In this document: positions 51,457 to 59,524 of the stretch, one piece after another
Position numbering within the stretch: position 1 is the stretch's first letter
Layout: every line of letters starts with the position of its first letter
DNA from: Chromatocurvus sp046260765
GTDB lineage: Bacteria; Pseudomonadota; Gammaproteobacteria; Pseudomonadales; Halieaceae
Direction of reading: 5' to 3'
DNA: 64,000 nt
NCBI GenBank assembly: GCA_046260765.1
Contig: JBHEOO010000006.1
Coordinates: forward strand, 35,404-99,403
Made by a program: the position numbers and the translations under genes
The notes under the pieces: model-generated
Told to the model about the DNA's origin: nothing
What the model saw: the letters and a program-made list of their open reading frames with translations, nothing else
The model's database searches: none

Positions 51457-52527
51457 ATGACTGAACTGAAAAACGACCGTTTCCTGCGCGCGCTCATGCG
51501 CCAGAGCGTGGACCGCACGCCCATCTGGATGATGCGGCAGGCGGGACGTTATCTGCCCGAGTACCGGGCGACCCGCGAGCAGGCGGGTTCGTTCCTGGAT
51601 CTGTGCAAGAACGCCGAGCTCGCCTGCGAGGTCACGCTGCAGCCGCTGCGCCGCTATCCCATGGATGCCGCGATCCTGTTTTCGGACATTCTCACGATAC
51701 CCGACGCCCTGGGTCTGGGGCTGTACTTCGAAACCGGCGAAGGCCCGCGCTTTCACAAGACCGTGCGCAGCGAAGAGGATCTCGCCGGGCTGAATAATTT
51801 CAAGGCCGAGGACGACCTCGATTACGTGATGAATGCGGTGCGCACGATCCGCCGCGAACTCAACGGTTCAGTGCCGCTGATCGGCTTTTCCGGCAGCCCC
51901 TGGACCCTGGCCACCTACATGGTGGAGGGTGGCGGCTCGAAGGATCACGCGCGGGTCAAGGCCATGGCCTATGACCAGCCCGAGCTTATGCACAAGCTGC
52001 TGTCTCTGCTCGCTGATGCGGTCGCGGATTATCTGTGTGCACAGATCGACGCCGGCGCCCAGGCAGTACAGATTTTCGATACCTGGGGTGGCGCGCTGAG
52101 TGCTGCGGCCTATAAGGAGTTTTCTCTCAAGTACATGCAGCGCATCATTTCGCGTCTGCCCAGCGAGGTGGATGGGCGCCGGGTGCCGGCGATTGTCTTT
52201 ACCAAGGGGGGCGGGCAGTGGCTGCCGGCCATCGCCGACTGCGGCGCCCAGGCCGTGGGCATCGACTGGACCACAGATATCGCCAGTGCCCGCGCGGCGG
52301 TGGGCGACCGGGTTGCCCTGCAGGGCAACATGGACCCCTCGATGCTGTTCGCCTCGCCGGCACGCATACGTGAGGAGGTGGCCAGCATTCTCGAAGGTTT
52401 CGGGCACGGGCCAGGGCACGTGTTCAATCTGGGCCACGGCATTACGCCAGGCGTAAACCCGGACAACGTCACCGCGTTTGTCGACGCGGTGCAGGAACTG
52501 TCACCGCAATATCACGTAGATGACTGA
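51457..52527 (+). CDS. hemE: uroporphyrinogen decarboxylase
   Basis: HemE converts uroporphyrinogen III to coproporphyrinogen III in haem synthesis. The 356-residue TIM-barrel enzyme has the signature IWMMRQAGRYLPEYR, the catalytic aspartate in PMDAAILFSDILTIPDALG, and GFSGSPWTLATYMVEGGGSK. A histidine near the end (NLGHGITPGV) is also conserved. The order gltB-gltD-hemE matches Pseudomonas. Confidence 0.97.
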   Translation: MTELKNDRFLRALMRQSVDRTPIWMMRQAGRYLPEYRATREQAGSFLDLCKNAELACEVTLQPLRRYPMDAAILFSDILTIPDALGLGLYFETGEGPRFHKTVRSEEDLAGLNNFKAEDDLDYVMNAVRTIRRELNGSVPLIGFSGSPWTLATYMVEGGGSKDHARVKAMAYDQPELMHKLLSLLADAVADYLCAQIDAGAQAVQIFDTWGGALSAAAYKEFSLKYMQRIISRLPSEVDGRRVPAIVFTKGGGQWLPAIADCGAQAVGIDWTTDIASARAAVGDRVALQGNMDPSMLFASPARIREEVASILEGFGHGPGHVFNLGHGITPGVNPDNVTAFVDAVQELSPQYHVDD

Positions 52528-52545
52528 TAGCGATTCCGGCGCCTC

Positions 52546-52567
52546 CCGGTAGCTCGTGGGCTGCCGG
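52546..52567. terminator. stem-loop between convergent hemE and cysE
   Basis: CCGGTAGC (52546-52553) pairs with GCTGCCGG (52560-52567) with one G-U pair and a 6-base loop. No T-run follows on either strand, so intrinsic termination is uncertain. Confidence 0.4.
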
Positions 52568-52574
52568 TAGAGCC

Positions 52575-53366
52575 TTATTCGCAGATAAATCCGTGGTCCA
52601 TCATCAGGGCCGGCTGATCGCATTCGGGCCGTCCGACAATTTTCGCCGGTACGCCGGCTGCCGTTGTGTGTGGCGGCACCGGCTGCAGCACCACGCTACC
52701 TGCTCCGATCTTGGCGCCCTCGCCAATACAGATATTCCCCAGAATCTTCGCGCCGGCGCTGATCAGGACGCCATCGCTGATTTTCGGGTGCCTGTCGCCC
52801 TCTTCCTTGCCGGTGCCGCCCAGGGTCACGGATTGCAGGATCGAGACGTTATTCCCCACTACGGTGGTCTCACCGATGACCAGCCCCGTGGCGTGATCCA
52901 GCATAATGCCGCGCCCCAGGCGTGCCGCGGGATGGATATCCACAGCGAATTTGGAGCTCATGCGGTTCTGGAAGAACAGCGCCAGCGACCTTCGCCCGTG
53001 GTTCCACAGCCAGTGCGATACCCGGTGCACCTCCAGTGCATGGAAACCCTTGTAGTAGAGGAAGGGTACGTAGAGTTCACTGCAGGCCGAGTCGCGGTCG
53101 AGAACGGCAAGAAGATCGGCGCGAACGGCCTTGAGAATCTCGGGGTCGCTGCGAAAAGCGTCGAGCATGACGTCGCGGAGCAGCAGGGATGACAGCGTGG
53201 GGCTGTCCAGCTGATTGGCGAGATGAAAGCTGAGCGCCTCCTCCAGGTAGGTATGATTGAGGATGGTGGCGTGCAGGTAGCTGGCGAGAATCGGTTCCTC
53301 CGCCGCGTGGGACGCAGTCTCCTCAAGAATACGCTGCCAGACGGGATCGTTGTTCTTTTCGGGCAT
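52575..53366 (-). CDS. cysE: serine O-acetyltransferase
   Basis: CysE acetylates serine from acetyl-CoA, the committing step of cysteine synthesis. The 263-residue protein has the helical N-terminal SATase domain and a left-handed beta-helix with the catalytic DHATGLVIGETTVVGNNVSI and VTLGGTGKEEGDRHPKI. Its C-terminal tail, which normally binds CysK through a final Ile, ends in ...HGFICE, so canonical docking by a terminal isoleucine is not present. Length and domains otherwise fit the family. Confidence 0.94.
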   Translation of the reverse strand: MPEKNNDPVWQRILEETASHAAEEPILASYLHATILNHTYLEEALSFHLANQLDSPTLSSLLLRDVMLDAFRSDPEILKAVRADLLAVLDRDSACSELYVPFLYYKGFHALEVHRVSHWLWNHGRRSLALFFQNRMSSKFAVDIHPAARLGRGIMLDHATGLVIGETTVVGNNVSILQSVTLGGTGKEEGDRHPKISDGVLISAGAKILGNICIGEGAKIGAGSVVLQPVPPHTTAAGVPAKIVGRPECDQPALMMDHGFICE

Positions 53367-53398
53367 AGGCCGGCCTCCTGATAGACCGAGATTTTAAC

Positions 53399-54085
53399 CT
53401 ATTCGCTGTGACAGGTCACTTGAGCCGTGCAGCGCCACAGGATGTGACCACTGTCGCGGTACTTGCGCTCGAACAGGCTCAGCGGCTCACCGTGTTTTAC
53501 GACCGCTACCACCGGTTGCTGGCCGGCGATGGTGAGGGCGACACCGAATTCCTCGGCATAGGTCTGCCAGTTGCAGCGCAGCTCCAGCTGGCCGCCGAGT
53601 CGCAGCAGCAGGGGAAACCCCGGGTGTCCATGTACCCGCCGCTTGAGCTGCGCCGGCTTTGGCCAGGGGTTGGGATATAGCAGATAATGCGCCCTAAGCT
53701 GCGCGCCCTGATCTGCCAGCCAGGCCCACACTTCTTCGCACTGCGCCCGCAGCAGCCGATAATTGTCGCTGCCGCGTTCGCCATCTCGTCTGACGTGGCG
53801 CGACAGGCGGGCGGCGGATTTGTCGACGCCGATCACCGTGCAGTCCGGGTAGTCTCTCGCAAGCAGGCGGGTGCTGTGGCCGGTGCCGCAGAATGAGTCC
53901 AGTACCAGTGGTCTGTCCCTTGTCTGCGCATCGGTCAGGGCATCGGTCAGTGCGTCGCGTACGTCTACTGTCAGGCTGTGTGGCGGACGGCGCCAATGGC
54001 TTGCAAGATGGCGCCTTACCAGACGCGGTAGATCGCGATGCACCCGCTGCTGACTACTGCTGACCGGGCGTGAATTGGCCTGCAT
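53399..54085 (-). CDS. TrmB-like SAM-dependent methyltransferase
   Basis: A 228-residue protein resembling tRNA (guanine-N7)-methyltransferase. It has the SAM loop LDSFCGTGHSTRLLARDYP, the acidic VIGVDKSAARL, and YPNPWPKPAQLKRRVHGHP, a variant of the TrmB P-D-P-W-P-K...K-R-R signature in which Asp is replaced by Asn. The N-terminal part (residues 1-45) is basic. ATG 54085 is chosen; a very long open frame continues upstream over the acyltransferase gene on the other strand and is judged a shadow. It may be a TrmB paralogue with altered target. Confidence 0.72.
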   Translation of the reverse strand: MQANSRPVSSSQQRVHRDLPRLVRRHLASHWRRPPHSLTVDVRDALTDALTDAQTRDRPLVLDSFCGTGHSTRLLARDYPDCTVIGVDKSAARLSRHVRRDGERGSDNYRLLRAQCEEVWAWLADQGAQLRAHYLLYPNPWPKPAQLKRRVHGHPGFPLLLRLGGQLELRCNWQTYAEEFGVALTIAGQQPVVAVVKHGEPLSLFERKYRDSGHILWRCTAQVTCHSE

Positions 54086-54125
54086 GGCTATCGGTTTCCT
54101 GCTGTCCGTAATCGGGACATGTGGG

Positions 54126-54181
54126 GTCTCGGGCGAGCAGTCTCGGGCAAGAGGTCTCGGGCAAGAGGTCTCGGGCTTGTC
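54126..54181 (+). repeat. four tandem 14-bp repeats upstream of the acyltransferase gene
   Basis: Copies at 54126-54139, 54140-54153, 54154-54167 and 54168-54181 share GTCTCGGGC; the middle two are identical (GTCTCGGGCAAGAG). They lie in the leader between the divergent TrmB-like and acyltransferase genes. Confidence 0.92.
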
Positions 54182-54211
54182 GCTATCCCCGTGACAGGCG
54201 ATCATAGCGGT

Positions 54212-54937
54212 ATGCGAGACGACCTGCGACCCTACTGGGTCAAGAAGGCCCATCTGCGCCTGCGCGAGGCCTACAGCGATTATTTTCTGCGTCCGGAGTG
54301 CGCCTCCCTGGGGGCTCACGCCACCTTCATGAAGCCCTGGTATGTCAGCATTTCCGGGCCGAATATCCATATCGGAAGTTGCTTTACCGCGATTGCCGAG
54401 CCGATGCACCGGGTGGCAGTCGGTGTCTGGGGGCGTGAGTCCGGAGCGGGCAGTGTGCACATCGGCGACTGCGTTCTGATGAGTCCCGGCAGTCGCATCA
54501 GCGCCAGCGACGCGATCGAGATCGGTGACGGCAGCATGCTGGCCAACGGCTGCTACATCACCGACTCCGACTGGCACGGCATTTACGATCGGAATGTCCG
54601 CGACCAGCGCATAACGCCCGTGCGTATCGGCCGTAACGTCTGGCTGGGGGATCATGCCACGGTGCTGAAGGGCGTGACGATTGGCGACAATTCGATAGTC
54701 GGCGCGCGTTCGGTCGTCACCCGCGATGTGCCGGCGAATGTCATTATTGCCGGTAATCCGGCGCAGATAGTGCGGCAACTGGATCCACAGCGAATGCTGC
54801 GCACGCGCATGGACTATTTCGCCGACCCGGCGGGTACGGCGGCTTTTTTCGATGCGGTGGACCGCGAGGTGCTGGCGGGGAATTCCCTGCTGCGCTGGAT
54901 TGTTTCCGTGGTTTATCCGCGGTCACGTATGCCGTGA
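54212..54937 (+). CDS. hexapeptide-repeat (LbH) acyltransferase
   Basis: A 241-residue protein with a left-handed beta-helix (about residues 40-190) built from hexapeptide repeats such as VHIGDCVLMSPGSRIS and IEIGDGSMLANGCYI, followed by the catalytic-type histidine region DSDWHGIYD and VRIGRNVWLGDHATVLKGVT. It looks like a maltose/galactoside O-acetyltransferase-type enzyme. The acceptor is unknown. ATG 54212 is preferred to an open-frame start at 54119, because the 14-base repeat block lies between. Divergent from the TrmB-like gene. Confidence 0.8.
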   Translation: MRDDLRPYWVKKAHLRLREAYSDYFLRPECASLGAHATFMKPWYVSISGPNIHIGSCFTAIAEPMHRVAVGVWGRESGAGSVHIGDCVLMSPGSRISASDAIEIGDGSMLANGCYITDSDWHGIYDRNVRDQRITPVRIGRNVWLGDHATVLKGVTIGDNSIVGARSVVTRDVPANVIIAGNPAQIVRQLDPQRMLRTRMDYFADPAGTAAFFDAVDREVLAGNSLLRWIVSVVYPRSRMP

Positions 54938-54946
54938 CCTGCAATA

Positions 54947-55927
54947 TCAGAGCAGCTGCAGCGGCGGCTCGTCCAGCGCCCCGAGCTGCTCGCGCAGCTC
55001 GAGCACATGATCAGCCCAGTAGCGCTCGGTGTTGAACCAGGGAAAACTCCGCGGAAACGCCGGGTCGTCCCAGCGCCGCGCCAGCCACGCCGCATAGCGG
55101 ACAATGCGCATAGTGCGCAGGGCCTCGAGCCAGCGCAGCTGCCTCGGGTCGAAATCACCGAACTCGTCATAGCCGGCAACAATCTCCGCGAGCTGCAGCT
55201 GACGTTCGTGGCGCTCACCGCTGAGCATCATCCACAGATCCTGAATGGCCGGCGCCATGCAGCAGTCGTCCAGGTCGACAAAGTGCGCGCAGTCATCGCG
55301 CCACAGTATGTTGCCCACGTGGCAGTCGCCGTGGGTCCGTATGAGATCGTCCGGCGCAACGTCCTGCCAAAGGGGCAGGATGCGATCGATGAGGTCCCGG
55401 GTGAGGGTTGAATAGGCCTCGCGAAGATAATCCGGGATGAACCTCTCCAGCAGGTAGTCGCGATTCTCCACCAGCATGCCCCGGGGGTGCATCACCGGCC
55501 GGTGTTTGAACGTGCTGGCGGAACCGACCCGGTGGATGCGGCCTATGGTGCGGCCGAGCACCAGCAGGTTGTCGAGGTTATCCAGCTCCGGCGGATAGCC
55601 GCCGCGCCTGGGAAACAGGGCGAACAGAAAGCCGTCGAATTCGTGCAGGGTTTCGCCAGCGTCGTTGGCAATCGGTGCGATCACCGAGATATCGGCATCT
55701 GCGAGTTCCCGGGAGAAACTGTGTTCTTCCTCGATCTGTTCACGCCGCCATCGGTCAGGGCGATAGAACTTGGCGATGACCGGCGTGGCGTCCTCGATGC
55801 CGACCTGGTAGACGCGGTTTTCGTAGCTGTTGAGGGCCAGCAGGCGGGCATCGCTGTAATAGCCGGCGGATTCTACTGCCTGGATAATCGCATCCGGGGT
55901 AAGTGCATCGTAGGGATGGCTGTTCAT
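54947..55927 (-). CDS. srkA: stress response kinase A (YihE/RdoA)
   Basis: A 326-residue choline-kinase-like fold serine/threonine kinase. Visible are the nucleotide-binding NSYENRVYQVG and VIAKFYRPDRW, the catalytic loop HGDCHVGNILW and the metal aspartates in FVDLDDC. SrkA protects cells from envelope and oxidative stress in enterobacteria by counteracting toxin-mediated death. ATG 55927 is chosen because conserved sequence begins there; the upstream open frame overlaps comF. comF ends 25 bases upstream. Confidence 0.93.
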   Translation of the reverse strand: MNSHPYDALTPDAIIQAVESAGYYSDARLLALNSYENRVYQVGIEDATPVIAKFYRPDRWRREQIEEEHSFSRELADADISVIAPIANDAGETLHEFDGFLFALFPRRGGYPPELDNLDNLLVLGRTIGRIHRVGSASTFKHRPVMHPRGMLVENRDYLLERFIPDYLREAYSTLTRDLIDRILPLWQDVAPDDLIRTHGDCHVGNILWRDDCAHFVDLDDCCMAPAIQDLWMMLSGERHERQLQLAEIVAGYDEFGDFDPRQLRWLEALRTMRIVRYAAWLARRWDDPAFPRSFPWFNTERYWADHVLELREQLGALDEPPLQLL

Positions 55928-55952
55928 GCGAAAACCTGCGTCGTCGATAGAG

Positions 55953-56687
55953 TTACCCTGTGCCCATGATGGGCCCCGGGGTGCGCGCCAGGCACCAGAC
56001 ATCGACTGCGCGGGCTCCGCCGGCGCGCAGCAATCTGGACGCCGCATCGGCCGTCGTCCCGGTTGTGCATACATCGTCAACTAACGCGATGTGGAGATTG
56101 TCACAGGTCCCACTGAGAGTAAAGGCGCCGCTCGCATTCTCGCCGCGTCCGCTGGCGCCGAGCCCCGCCTGAACCTGCGCCGCGCGCTGTCGCAGCAGCA
56201 GCCGCGGACGCAGTTGCGAGCGCTGCAGTTGCGGGTGGTGTGCTGCCAGGTAGTGCGCAAGAAGCTCCGCCTGGTTGAACCCGCGCCGCAGCTGGCGGCG
56301 CCAGTGCAGCGGCACCGGGACCAGCAGGTCGGGCATGGGTCCGGGGCAGGCCCGGGACAGCCAGAGCTCGCCCAGCAGCGGCGTCAGGCGATGATCGCCG
56401 GCATATTTCCAGCGACCAATCAGCTGTGCCAGCGCGGTGTCGTAAAGAAACGGCGCCACCACGCGATCGAAGTCGAAGCTTCCTTCCTGGCAGGCAATGC
56501 ACAGGCTTTCGCCTCCGAACGGCTCACGCAGGGGCAGGGCGCAGCAGGCGCAGGGATTTTCATTGCGCGTCAGCGCCCGCTCGCAGTAGCGGCAGAGGGG
56601 AATGTCGCGCTCGACCACCTGTGTGCACAGCCGGCAGGTGGACGGGAACAGGCCATTGAGCAAGGCGTGGCCGAATAGCTTAAGCAT
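55953..56687 (-). CDS. comF: ComF family phosphoribosyltransferase-like protein
   Basis: A 244-residue protein with an N-terminal zinc-ribbon region (CRLCTQ, LCRYCE, CACC, CIAC) and a C-terminal phosphoribosyltransferase-like domain with the PRPP loop VALVDDVCTTGTT-like segment (IALVDDVCTTGTTADAA). ComF proteins act in natural transformation, probably with PriA on incoming single-stranded DNA. ATG 56687 is chosen since the family starts with a short helix before the zinc ribbon. comF, the pilMNOPQ set and priA all occur in this window. Confidence 0.9.
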   Translation of the reverse strand: MLKLFGHALLNGLFPSTCRLCTQVVERDIPLCRYCERALTRNENPCACCALPLREPFGGESLCIACQEGSFDFDRVVAPFLYDTALAQLIGRWKYAGDHRLTPLLGELWLSRACPGPMPDLLVPVPLHWRRQLRRGFNQAELLAHYLAAHHPQLQRSQLRPRLLLRQRAAQVQAGLGASGRGENASGAFTLSGTCDNLHIALVDDVCTTGTTADAASRLLRAGGARAVDVWCLARTPGPIMGTG

Positions 56688-56752
56688 AGATACCTTATCC
56701 GTGCATCGCACCCATTTTGACCTCAACGCGGTGCAGGTGAGCACGCTGCTTT

Positions 56753-56812
56753 CCATCAAAACCGCCCCTTGCCATCAAAACCGCCCCTTGCCATCAAAAC
56801 CGCCACCCCTTG
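56753..56812. repeat. three tandem 19-bp repeats between comF and the acyl-CoA dehydrogenase gene
   Basis: Copies at 56753-56771 and 56772-56790 are identical (CCATCAAAACCGCCCCTTG); the third, 56791-56812, has a 3-base insertion. Each copy ends in CCCTTG, and the last overlaps the -35 box of the predicted downstream promoter. Confidence 0.92.
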
Positions 56813-56837
56813 CCGTGCGCGGGTTTTGCGCTATACT
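56810..56837 (+). promoter_or_regulatory. sigma-70 promoter candidate for the acyl-CoA dehydrogenase gene
   Basis: -35 TTGCCG at 56810-56815, a 16-base spacer and -10 TATACT at 56832-56837, giving a start near 56844 and a leader of about 60 bases. Confidence 0.5.
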
Positions 56838-56903
56838 TCGCGTCAATGTAAACGCTGAACACATGACGCCATCCAACCCAGCGGATGGTCGCAGGAGCAA
56901 GCC

Positions 56904-58700
56904 ATGCCACAGTACAAAGCCCCCCAGCGCGACATGCAGTTCGTGCTGAACGACGTTCTCAACAGCGATGCGGTTTACTCAGGCCTGCGCGGTTATGAGG
57001 AGGCGACCTCTGACCTGATGAGCGCCATCATTGAAGAGGGCGCAAAGTTTGCCGAGAACGTTCTGTCTCCCCTCAATCAGTCCGGCGATGAGGAAGGCTG
57101 TCACTGGTCCGAGGAAGGTGTGAAAACCCCGGCGGGATTCCCCGAGGCCTACCGTCAGTTTGTCGACAATGGCTGGCCCGCGCTGTCGGCGGAGCCCGAG
57201 TTCGGCGGCCAGGGCATGCCGAACCTGCTGGGCATCGCTGTCAACGAGATGATCGGCACCGCGAACTGGTCATGGCTCATGTACCCGGGCCTGTCCCATG
57301 GCTGCATCAAGACGCTGGAGGCCCACGGCAGCGACGAGCAGAAGTCCCGCTATCTGCCCCGGCTGGTTGCAGGCGAATGGACGGGGACGATGTGTCTTAC
57401 CGAGCCCCAGTGTGGCTCCGATCTCGGTCTGCTGCGCACCAGAGCCGAGCCGCAGGCGGACGGCAGCTATGCCATTACCGGCACCAAGATCTTCATTTCC
57501 GCCGGCGATCACGACATGGCGGAAAACATCGTGCATATCGTCCTTGCACGCCTGCCCGACGCACCCGAGGGCACCAAGGGTATCTCGTTGTTTGTTGTTC
57601 CGAAATTCAACGTCGATGAGGATGGCGTGGTCGGCGAGCGCAACGCGGTGCACTGCGCCTCCATTGAAAAGAAAATGGGTATCAAGGCCTCCGCTACCTG
57701 CGTCATGAACTTCGATGGCGCAAGAGGCTACCTGATCGGTGAGCCGCATCGCGGCCTCAATCTCATGTTCACCTTCATGAATACGGCGCGCATCGGCACC
57801 GCCATCCAGGGTCTGGCGCACGCCGAGCTGTCCTATCAGGGCGCGCTCGAATACGCGCGTGAGCGTCTCGCCATGCGCAGTCTCACCGGGCCGAAAAATC
57901 CGGAAGGTTTGGCAGACCCCATCATCGTTCACCCGGACGTGCGACGCATGCTGCTGACCCAGAAAGCCTTCGCCGAGGGCAGTCGCGCAATGCTTTACTA
58001 CCTCGCGCAGCTGGGTGATATCGTCGACCGATGCGAGGATGCCGAGCGGGCCAGGACGGCGGATGACCTCATGGCGCTGCTGACGCCGATCGCCAAGGCC
58101 TTCGTCACTGAGGTCGGTCTCGAGGCCGCCAACCACGGCGTGCAGATTTACGGCGGTCATGGTTTTATCCGCGAGTGGGGCATGGAACAGATTGTCCGGG
58201 ATGCGCGTATCGCAACGCTTTACGAGGGCACCACGGGCATCCAGGCGCTGGACCTTATCGGTCGCAAGGTGCTCGGTTCCGGCGGCAAGTTGCTGATGGG
58301 TTTCACGCAGGTGGTCGACGACTTCTGCCAGGCCAACGCCGACGACGCCGATGCCCGGTACATCAGGCCGCTGGCGGCCTACAAGGACGAATGGCTGGAA
58401 ATGTCATTGCAGGTTGGCGAGAAGGCCATGCAGAATCCCGACGAGGCCGGTGCGGCCGCGGTGGACTATCTGATGTACAGCGGCTACGTCACTCTGGCCT
58501 ATTTCTGGGCGCGCATGGCGGTAGTGGCGCGGGAGAAAATTGAGGCGGGCGCTGAAGATACCGCTTTCTTTGAGGCCAAGCTGATGACCGCCAGCTTCTA
58601 CTTTGATCGGCTGCTGCCGCGGGCACAGGCGCATCGGCAGGCGCTACTGTCCGGGGCGGACAACCTGATGGCGATGCCGGAAGCGCTGTTTGCAATGTAG
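56904..58700 (+). CDS. acyl-CoA dehydrogenase, large type with C-terminal extension
   Basis: A 598-residue flavoenzyme that introduces the 2,3-double bond into acyl-CoA. It has the N-terminal ACAD domain, the central MCLTEPQCGSDLGLLRTRA flavin segment, YAITGTKIFISAGDH, the catalytic glutamate region LYEGTTGIQALDLIGRKVL and a C-terminal extra domain. This is the FadE5/PA0506-PA0508 or DmdC (3-methylmercaptopropionyl-CoA dehydrogenase) group of about 600 residues, not the 800-residue enterobacterial FadE. Chain length or DMSP-derived substrate cannot be decided. ATG 56904 follows AGGAGCAAGCC. Confidence 0.9.
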   Translation: MPQYKAPQRDMQFVLNDVLNSDAVYSGLRGYEEATSDLMSAIIEEGAKFAENVLSPLNQSGDEEGCHWSEEGVKTPAGFPEAYRQFVDNGWPALSAEPEFGGQGMPNLLGIAVNEMIGTANWSWLMYPGLSHGCIKTLEAHGSDEQKSRYLPRLVAGEWTGTMCLTEPQCGSDLGLLRTRAEPQADGSYAITGTKIFISAGDHDMAENIVHIVLARLPDAPEGTKGISLFVVPKFNVDEDGVVGERNAVHCASIEKKMGIKASATCVMNFDGARGYLIGEPHRGLNLMFTFMNTARIGTAIQGLAHAELSYQGALEYARERLAMRSLTGPKNPEGLADPIIVHPDVRRMLLTQKAFAEGSRAMLYYLAQLGDIVDRCEDAERARTADDLMALLTPIAKAFVTEVGLEAANHGVQIYGGHGFIREWGMEQIVRDARIATLYEGTTGIQALDLIGRKVLGSGGKLLMGFTQVVDDFCQANADDADARYIRPLAAYKDEWLEMSLQVGEKAMQNPDEAGAAAVDYLMYSGYVTLAYFWARMAVVAREKIEAGAEDTAFFEAKLMTASFYFDRLLPRAQAHRQALLSGADNLMAMPEALFAM

Positions 58701-58728
58701 GCTGCGGCAGCGCCCGGCGTCAAAGGTT

Positions 58729-58779
58729 TCGCTAGAAAAGGCGACTCGCTAGAAAAAGTGACTCGCTAGAGCAGGACCC
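58729..58779 (-). repeat. three tandem 17-bp copies across the stop codon of the ABC1-like gene
   Basis: Copies at 58729-58745, 58746-58762 and 58763-58779 (the last partial) share TCGCTAGA. The third copy contains the stop codon (58766-58768, CTA on this strand), so the stop is duplicated twice downstream. Confidence 0.88.
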
Positions 58780-59524
58780 GTGAGCAGATGGCGCGGGTAT
58801 CATGGGCCTGACCCAGTGCTTCCAGCGCCAGATACAGGGTGATGAGGTAGAAACCGACAAACACAAAGTCGCTGTGCAGCTTGTAATCGTGCTCGACGAA
58901 AAACCGGAACAGTTCATCGAAGGACTGGCGAAACTCCTCAATGCGAAAGTGCTGGGCGCGCTGGTCCATACCGAAATGCTGTTTCAGCAGGCTTTTGAGT
59001 TCCGCCGCTTCGGCATCGTCCAGGCCCGGCTTCAGCATGCCCATCTGCCGCAGCGCGGCCTCAAATGCGGTATCGTCTGCGCTGTAGAACGATCGGTACA
59101 GGGCCAGCATGCCGCCGCGGAACTCCGGGCGCAGGCGAATCCACAGGCCATTTGGCTGATACAGCAGTTCATCGCCTCGTGCGCCAAAGCGTGACGGGCG
59201 CAGATCCAGAAAGAGACCGTCCTCCAGCAGCCACTGGCTGAAATAAAACCCGAGCAGGGCGTTGCCCAGCTTCTTGCGCCGGCGCGACGGGGATATCTGT
59301 TCAAGTACGTCGCCCGTCTCGACATTGCGCACCAGCGTCACGCTGTCGATGGCATCATCCACTGTCCGGCTCAGTCGCGAGACACCGCGCCCGGTCACCA
59401 TCTGGACGCTCATTGCGCGCATGGCCGACAGCAGTGGCCGCCATTCCACCGCGTCCCAGCCGCTCGCCGGTACGAAGCTGGCCAGCTCGCGGAGTTCCGC
59501 GGGTATGAATCCCGGCAGCTTCAT
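58766..59524 (-). CDS. degenerate ABC1/AarF kinase-like protein
   Basis: A 252-residue protein with no clear named family. From about residue 60 it can be aligned by eye with the C-terminal half of ABC1/UbiB kinases: VLEQISPSRRRKKLGNALLG resembles the family V-M-E-x-I helix region, and QWLLEDGLFLDLRPSRFG resembles Q-I-x-x-D-G-F-F-H-A-D-x-H-P-G-N. The catalytic His-Pro-Gly-Asn and the DFG-type aspartate are missing (QPNGLW stands there), and the N-terminal KxGQ half is absent. ATG 59524 overlaps the stop of the SDR gene by four bases, so the two are one operon. No function is claimed; it may be a pseudokinase. Confidence 0.6.
   Translation of the reverse strand: MKLPGFIPAELRELASFVPASGWDAVEWRPLLSAMRAMSVQMVTGRGVSRLSRTVDDAIDSVTLVRNVETGDVLEQISPSRRRKKLGNALLGFYFSQWLLEDGLFLDLRPSRFGARGDELLYQPNGLWIRLRPEFRGGMLALYRSFYSADDTAFEAALRQMGMLKPGLDDAEAAELKSLLKQHFGMDQRAQHFRIEEFRQSFDELFRFFVEHDYKLHSDFVFVGFYLITLYLALEALGQAHDTRAICSRVLL

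Noticed and set aside
54086..54778. Long N-terminal extension of the TrmB-like gene
   Set aside because: It is antisense to the acyltransferase coding sequence and passes through the 14-bp repeats; family homology begins at 54085.
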